Of a stretch of 64,000 nt of DNA, positions 58,301 through 64,000 are shown in pieces (position 1 is the stretch's first letter; each line of letters opens with the position of its first letter). The notes below the pieces were generated by a model that had not been told where the DNA came from, ran no database searches, and was given only the letters and a program-made list of their open reading frames with translations. Made by a program: the position numbers and the translations under genes. Source of the DNA: Paragyromitra xinjiangensis (taxonomy: Eukaryota; Ascomycota; Pezizomycetes; Pezizales; Discinaceae); NCBI GenBank assembly GCA_038503065.1, contig JBCAMK010000013.1:1837864-1901863 (forward strand), in the 5' to 3' direction.

Positions 58301-60607
58301 GAAACTCAGAGAGCTTCGTGTCAAGATAGACGATCGGCTGTACAAGATTCGACATTGCCAGGACATAAGAGGGATTACATCTAGCTTTAATCACCTCATG
58401 CCGCACATCGATAGTGCTGCCATAGCCCAAGCGGCTGCTCGAGGACTCAGCCTCTATAACATTTTGCCAGGCTTAAACGCACCGATGCCCAACCACCGAT
58501 TCCGATATGTCCTTGAAAAGGCTTTCGAGATGGTCCACGAGCTCAAATCATTAGGCAATGCTTTTCTCAAAGCGATGGAGAAGAAAGACTCCGAGTCTTA
58601 CAACCTTATTAGGGCAGGTCATGAGACAAACATACATGCTATGATACTAGGAATAAGAAGGTTGAATCTCGAGGAAGCTAAAAAGGCTTTAGGTAAGTCG
58701 GACACATTTTTCTAGAGAACGGCACTATGCTAACCAAACCTTGGACAGTTGCCCTCAAAGAGAGCCGAAAAGGCCCAGTGTGCCAGCTTCAACATTTCTA
58801 TAAGCTGATTGGCGAGAATGAGAAAAGGCCTCCGTTGGAGAAAGAAGACTTTCAAGAGTTGACTGGACCCGCCGTAGAGGCCGGACGTGACAGCGGTTAC
58901 AGGCTTAACGCTTTTGAGATCGCGGACATCGATAAGGCAAATGAAGCGGTGGAGTACATAGAAAAGCGCAATAGCGCCGAGACCTTGTCGGCCATACTAC
59001 ACGCTCATCCGGCCGTGTCTACCTCTGCTATGCCACTTGGAATGGGACTTTCCATGGGGCTCGGTTCTCTTAAGTTGGGCCAGGCGGCATCTGCATACTC
59101 GCGCGCTATGGCAGCACAAATGGATTTACTTCACTCACAATCAATTGGTGCCGCTAGAAAAAGCTCTTTACTTCGGCAGTATCAAGACCGGGTCCAACAG
59201 GCAAACTCGGCTGGCCACGAGATCAAGCATATTGATAAACAGATCGAGGTTCAGAAGGCTCGCATTGAGATAACCAACCAAGAAATTGAGCTACAACAGA
59301 GGCGTCTGGAGTTAGCCGTCGATACAGATCAATTTCTGCGGGCCAAATATACCAACGAAGATCTCTATATGTGGCGAGAAAAGCAGCTCCGTGATCTATA
59401 CTATCAGACTTATCTTCTTGGGTACGATCTGGCTAAGAAAGCTGAAAATTCGTTCCACTTCGAGCGGGGTCCGGTTCCTTCCTTTGGCTTCGAGCGAGGC
59501 TACCCTGTCACCAACTTCATCCAAGGCACTTGGGACGCAAATAAAGACGGACTATTCTCTGGTGAAGAACTATACCTAGGGCTGAAACGACTCGAGGTAG
59601 CATATAACGAAAATCGCGGCTACGACTACGAGATCACCAAGCAAATCTCATTAAGGCAACTCAATCCAAGAGCGCTACTGGAATTTAGAGAACTTGGAAA
59701 CTGTGAATTTGATATCCCCGAGGTACTGTTTGATATGGACTTCCCCGGACACTATAAACGCAGGATCAAGGCTGTTTCTTTGACAATTGTCCCTCCCCCT
59801 CGGCCATCAATAACAAGCGTAAATTGCACTATGCGGCTCGTTAGGCATAGTTACCGCGTCAAAGTTGCTGCCGACGAGAATTCCTATGCCAAAGGATGGG
59901 CCAACCAAGCCGACGGCAGCTTCCATACGGACGTTATTCCGATCGATCATATCGCAACTAGCAATGGGCAAAAAGATAACGGGCTGTTTCAACCCGCTCC
60001 TAGCGATGAGAGATACGCTCCATTTGAGGGTGCTGGGGCCATTAGCAGGTGGAAACTAGAACTCCCAGCTAATTTTCGAATGTTTGACTATCGAATCATG
60101 ACAGACGTGGTAGTGCAACTTCGCTACACGGCGGTTTATGGAGGAGATACTCTGAAGAGTATTGCCAACGATTATGTCGATTCGTATCTGAAGGAAGTTA
60201 AATCACACAAAGGAGGAATGTGGGCCCTATTTGACGCCAAATATGACTTCACCAGCGAATGGAAGGAATTCCGTAGCAGCCATTCCTTGAGCATGCCAAA
60301 TCTCGACGATAGACTCCCATATTTCGCAAACCGATATTCAAACAGAGTTACAGTAGATGAGATCTTCCTCTTTACATCCACAAAAGTCGACGCTACGAAG
60401 TGGAAGATGATAGTCCCTTCAGGGCCAACCACTACTAGGGAGGTGACATTCAATGTGTCAAATACTAGGGTCCTGAACTGCTATAGCTCGGGGGCAAAGC
60501 TTGATTGCCCACTTGGGAATTGGACCTTGCAACTGCTTAGGCCAGACAAAGGCGACTCCTTACGTGATCTTTGGGTGGTGGTACAATATACGCTGGTGAG
60601 AAGGTAA
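52319..60607 (+). CDS. Tc toxin subunit A-like protein (TcdA/VRP1 family)
   Basis: Four exons, 52319-53080, 53152-56419, 56473-58692 and 58749-60607, give about 2,702 codons with no internal stop or frameshift. The three introns (71, 53 and 56 nt) all have good donors, branch sites and acceptors. The start is the first in-frame ATG. The layout fits the A subunit of bacterial insecticidal toxin complexes. The VRP1-type N-terminus carries an SPAAYLVEVLQFL signature near residue 147, then a long helical shell region. The neuraminidase-like region follows, then a helical pore-forming stretch with heptad-like Gln/Glu-rich coils near residues 2220-2300, and the conserved TcB-binding C-terminal region (pattern around CEFDIPEVLFDMDFPGHY). 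Length is close to bacterial family members. In bacteria TcA forms a pentameric pore for a TcB-TcC payload; no TcB or TcC gene lies in this window. Related genes exist in several fungi and are thought to come from bacteria. No signal peptide is visible. The role in the fungus is unknown. Confidence 0.9.
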
Positions 60608-61686
60608 AGTGAGAACTATTGGGTATTTAGCATTTCATAGGTATGTCACAAAATTATGATCTGATATCAAATTTTAGATATTGAAACGCTTTTACTTAGG
60701 CTATGGACTGTCTTTCCTTCTTTAGGGATCCAGAAAGATCTATCGGCTGGGCTGTTTTTTCTTTTTTTCTTTTTTCTTTTTGTTTTACGGTTGCTAGCAG
60801 GGAAGATATTCTAGCTACAGTGGTAAGTTAACTTGCACCTTCTTGTTATCGCTAAACCCTAACCCTATGGTCATAGGTTCTTTCGTTTCTTCGTGCCCGA
60901 GATTCACAACTCCTTAGCCGGCAAAAGGATCCATCTCATAAATTCCCGGTTTTTTTATTTCTTAGCGCAAACGGACTTGACTATTCCAGACTTAAGGTAA
61001 TCTCTCTTGCACTGAAATTTAACCCTCACCGTATCAAAACTAACATCCGAACCTACAGATACACACTGGGCTTCAATTTTCCTTTATATAATTTTCCTTA
61101 AATGTGCAGATTTGCTTAGATGCTCGCTTCATAGCAGGGTTTCTTTTTTATGGGGATTAGTGGGTCATAATTTCATTTCCCAACCCTTAAGATCTCACTC
61201 TCAAACCTGTATACGCTCCTCGGCGGTGTGAGGACTTCTGATATAAGATAAGGCAAGACATTTCGGGGAGCTACAGACAGGACTTTCCCCCCTGGTTTCA
61301 TCTATTATGTTTCGTGAGCAGTTTTTGTGTCTTAATTTATAATCACTACTCTATCAAGCATAGCTCCAGAACGTGCTACAAATCTCTCCAATTTGAAAGT
61401 CGTTCTGTTGATATGCGGGTATCGAATTGCCAGCCGCGCGCCCATGAAATGCTCAGGCTATAGAAATGAAAGCAACCAACACGAAGTACAACACCCATCA
61501 AAAGGCACCGAATATCCGCATCCTTGGGGATATTCAATTGATTTGTTAAATTTAGCTATAAAACTGGCCTAGATCTGATCTACTCGCTTGTGTTTTACAA
61601 CATACGAAATATTATCAGCAACGCAAAGATAAACAAAATTCCACTCCTCCTTCACAACGCAGAACAGAATCGATATTATCATAAAG
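60608..61686. other. Intergenic, TcA 3' flank to subtelomere
   Basis: It contains a long T-rich tract (about 60748-60786) and one short AAACCCTAACCC word at about 60855 that is too short to be a telomere relic. No gene. Confidence 0.45.
60748..60786. repeat. T-rich tract
   Basis: A run of T with scattered C and G, seen directly. It is downstream of the TcA-like gene and may form part of its 3' region. Confidence 0.6.
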
Positions 61687-61800
61687 ATGGCAACGAACGT
61701 GGTATTAACATCTACAAGAAAACCGGGTGGCACTAGTCACTGGTCATTGGATCAAGATATAGCTCTGTGTGCCCTACAGATAAGAGATGGTGGAATACGC
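61687..61800 (+). pseudogene. Truncated Myb/SANT-like gene at the subtelomere edge
   Basis: ATG 61687 opens a frame whose first 35 or so residues have the pattern of the Myb-like gene at 27041: HWSLDQDIALCALQI here against SWTLEEDIILFAMRI there. Beyond about 61785 the sequence runs into subtelomeric repeat and the resemblance is lost. The remaining frame to 61905 is repeat translation. I read it as a gene cut off by subtelomeric rearrangement. Confidence 0.5.
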
Positions 61801-61889
61801 CCCGTATTCCCGCAACGCAACACTGCCATGCAGCTACCATGCAGGTACCCGCGCCCACATGCCCGCTACCATCCGCAACACCACCCAAA

Positions 61890-62880
61890 TCGACTCCTGA
61901 ACTGACTCCGAATCAGCAGCCAAATCGACTCCCGATCACACGTCTCCCACAGCGCGCGTGGCAGCAGGTTCAGGCGCCTGGCAGACCTCATGGAGGTCGC
62001 TGTCTGCAAGTTGAGTACCTTGGGGACATTTGGATGTATATATACGATTTTTGGTATGCAGAGTGGCGACATTTGGAAGTACTTTTACGATTTTTGATAT
62101 GCAGGTTTGGACTTCGGACCTGTGGCTCTGGCACCTACCCAGGCTGCATGTCCTTCTCGCGACGGCACGAAATGGGTGGATCGAAACCTGTTCCTGGGCA
62201 TAGGCCTGAATTGACTGCTCAATTGACTGCCGAATTGACTGCTGAATTGACTCGGAAGCAGCGGCCGAATCGACTCCCGAATCGACTCCCTCCCACATGC
62301 CTCCCACAGCGCGCGCTGCAGCAGGTTCGGGCGCCTGGCAGAGCTCCTGGAGGTCGCTGTCTGCAGGTTGAGTACCCTGGCGACATTTGTTTGTATATAT
62401 ACGATTTTTGCAATGCAGAGTGGCGACAGGTCTTTGTACCTTTCCGATTTTTGGTATGCAGGTTTGGACTTCGGACCTGTGGCTTTGGCACCCACCCAGG
62501 CTGCATGTCCTTCTCGCGACAGCACGAAATGGGTGGATCGGAACCTGTTCCTGGGCATGTGCCTGAATTGACTGCTCTATTGACTGCTCTATTGACTGCG
62601 GAATTGACTGCTCAATTGACTGCTCAATTGACTGCGGAATTGACTGCTCAATTGACTGCGGAATTGACTGCCGAATTGACTGCCGAATTGACTGCTGAAT
62701 TGACTCGGAAGCAGCGGCCGAATCGACTCCCGAACCTCCTCCGAATCGACTCCCTCCCACATGCCTCCCACAGCGCGCGCTGCAGCAGGCTCGGGCGCCT
62801 TGCAGACCTACTTTTGGTTTCTGTCTGCAGGTTGAGTAGCTTGGCGACAGCTGCTTGTATATATACGATTTTTGCTATTA
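61890..62880. repeat. Subtelomeric tandem units of about 360-460 bp
   Basis: The start word CGCGCG followed by CAGCAGG recurs at 61953, 62310 and 62774, giving one unit of 357 bp, one of 464 bp and a truncated third. Each unit contains a GTCTGCA-GTTGAGTA segment, a TATATATACGATTTTTG segment, a GGTTTGGACTTCGGACCTGT segment and a block of 12-bp satellite. The length difference comes from expansion of that satellite. Long open frames on both strands (389 codons plus, 274 codons minus) are by-products of the repeat and not genes. Confidence 0.85.
62565..62708. repeat. 12-bp satellite, 12 units
   Basis: Twelve consecutive 12-bp units of the type GAATTGACTGCT, varying mainly at the first two and last positions (GA/CA/CT and T/C/G). 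A shorter version occurs at about 62212-62256, and a degenerate one at 35871-36240. Confidence 0.9.
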
Positions 62881-62954
62881 TAGGGGTTTTTCGTGCTGAG
62901 CGTTTCGGGTCAGGGTCAGCTTTTGGCGGTGTGTAACGTGTGCGGGAGCCACGG

Positions 62955-63595
62955 GAGCCCGCAGGCTATCGTACGGCGGGAAGCAGCAACTATTCAAAAT
63001 CGATATATGTGTCGTACGGCGCCGAGGAGCACTTTGCAAAAGTGAAGAATCGCGTCGTACGGCGAGCAGAAGCAACTCTTCAAAAGCCGAAACAGTGTCG
63101 TACGGGCAGTCAAAGCAACTATTCAAAATCAATATATGCATCGTATGGCGGCTGGGAGCACTTTGCAAAAGTGGATATTTGCCCCGTACGATGGCTTTTA
63201 CCGTTTATTGATAGTTGGAGAATTGGCCCGTACGATAGCAAATATCAAAATTCAAAAGTGCAGCAAGCCATCGTACGGGCGATATCTGCTGTTTGCGAGG
63301 TTGCCAAAAGCCATCGTACGGCAGCAAAAGGCTAAATCTGAAGGAGCAGAAAGCTATCGTACGGCAGCAAAAGGCCAAATTCGAAACTGCAGAAATGCGT
63401 CGTACGGCAGCAAAGCGCCAAATCTGAAGAAGTAAAAAGCCGTCGTACGGGAGCAAATAGTCAAATTTGAAGAAGCAGAAAGCTATCGTACGGCGGACTT
63501 CTGCTGGTTGCGAGGTTGCTGAATGGCACCGTACGACAGCAAAACGCCAAACTTGGGGATGCAGAAACGCGTCGTACGACGACCTCTTTATATCA
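62955..63595. repeat. 43-bp satellite with CGTACG palindrome, 15 units
   Basis: CGTACG occurs at 62970, 63013, 63056, 63099, 63185, 63229, 63272, 63315, 63358, 63401, 63444, 63486, 63530 and 63573, with one mutated copy (CGTATG) at 63142. Every spacing is 42-44 bp, nearly all 43. The sequence between palindromes is more variable (AGCAAAAGGCCAAAT..AGAA type), so the palindrome is the best-kept part of the unit. The array ends about 200 bp from the telomere. Confidence 0.92.
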
Positions 63596-63788
63596 ACCTC
63601 CCTCTAGCGAATAAACAGCGACTCTACAGCGACTTCAGCAATGCAGAATAGTGACAGGAGGTAGGTGAAGATCCTTAAATGGGGGGAAGTATCGTGGGAT
63701 ACTTAGGATTTATCGCGGTGAGGAGTGAAGAAGGTAGGCTGCTAAGACTGTTCTGCGATGTTGATCGTAGAGGTGGTTTCGTCTTAGG

Positions 63789-63970
63789 TTTAGGGTTTAG
63801 GGTTTAGGGTTTAGGGTTTAGGGTTTAGGGTTTAGGGTTTAGGGTTTAGGGTTTAGGGTTTAGGGTTTAGGGTTTAGGGTTTAGGGTTTAGGGTTTAGGG
63901 TTTAGGGTTTAGGGTTTAGGGTTTAGGGTTTAGGGTTTAGGGTTTAGGGTTTAGGGTTTAGGGTTTAGGG
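63789..63970 (+). repeat. Telomere, 26 perfect TTTAGGG repeats
   Basis: 182 bp of uninterrupted 7-bp TTTAGGG, exactly 26 units, with one degenerate copy just before (TTAGG at 63784). The G-rich strand reads 5' to 3' toward the window's right edge, as expected for a right-hand chromosome end. Confidence 0.95.
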
Positions 63971-64000
63971 AGGTGCTGAAGAAAGTTGTCGGTGTCTTCT
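63971..64000 (+). other. Residual sequencing barcode, not genomic
   Basis: The first 8 bases, AGGTGCTG, followed by the 20 bases AAGAAAGTTGTCGGTGTCTT, match from memory the reverse complement of the Oxford Nanopore native barcode 01 with its inner flank. The last two bases deviate. Position directly after the telomere repeat fits a read that ran off the chromosome end into the ligated barcode. Confidence 0.85.

Noticed and set aside
60853..60870. Interstitial telomere repeat AAACCCTAACCCT
   Set aside because: It is less than two units long and so expected by chance.
61767..62936. 389-codon plus-strand and 274-codon minus-strand frames in the subtelomere
   Set aside because: They are translations of 12-bp satellite and repeat units, open on both strands, with no domain.
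62955..63595. CRISPR array
   Set aside because: The unit is a degenerate 43-bp satellite with no constant-repeat/unique-spacer structure, and the organism is a eukaryote.

Overview
The window is the last 64 kb of a chromosome arm from a filamentous ascomycete fungus. The evidence for this is short introns (about 45-80 nt) with CTAAC/CTGAC-type branch sites, a dikaryan-specific UstYa-family enzyme, a Kex2-processed peptide precursor, and a run of 26 perfect TTTAGGG telomere repeats at the right edge with the G-rich strand running outward. The final 30 bases look like leftover Oxford Nanopore native-barcode sequence, so the contig ends at a real chromosome end. Most filamentous ascomycetes have TTAGGG, so the 7-bp repeat is itself notable.

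Left part (1-24.3 kb): an apparent ribosomally made, modified peptide (RiPP) gene cluster of the dikaritin class (the class of ustiloxin and phomopsin). It has a secreted precursor with 22 Kex2-bounded copies of a 17-19 residue unit built on EYIHF[D/G]ND (4.2-5.5 kb), a UstYa-family (DUF3328) oxidase (6.9-8.0 kb), an MFS exporter (11.0-12.9 kb), a SAM-dependent methyltransferase (13.9-15.0 kb), an ABC-C exporter (15.9-21.1 kb) and a signal-peptide-bearing M3 oligopeptidase (21.8-24.3 kb). The six genes form three divergent pairs, each with a shared upstream region. I infer this order of events: Kex2 and the oligopeptidase trim the precursor in the secretory pathway, UstYa oxidises or cyclises the aromatic core, the methyltransferase N-methylates it, and the transporters export it. 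Three MITE-like elements with TA target duplications lie left of the cluster and inside it.

Middle part (24.3-52.3 kb): a Myb/SANT-like gene (27.0 kb), a protein of five ~105-residue repeats of unknown family (28.6-30.5 kb), a broken DDE transposase (31.3-33.7 kb) with a small two-exon gene beside it, an inverted internal copy of subtelomeric repeats (35.9-36.5 kb), an ankyrin-repeat gene with duplicated phase-0 mini-exons at its 3' end (37.9-40.9 kb), and an ~11 kb gene-poor stretch that holds a poly(A)-tailed retroposon with a 14-bp target duplication.

Right part (52.3-64 kb): a complete-looking four-exon gene (about 2,702 codons) for a homologue of bacterial Tc insecticidal toxin subunit A, then a truncated second Myb-like gene, then the subtelomere. 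The subtelomere has ~360-460 bp units carrying a 12-bp satellite, a 43-bp satellite with a CGTACG palindrome in strict 43-bp register, and the telomere.
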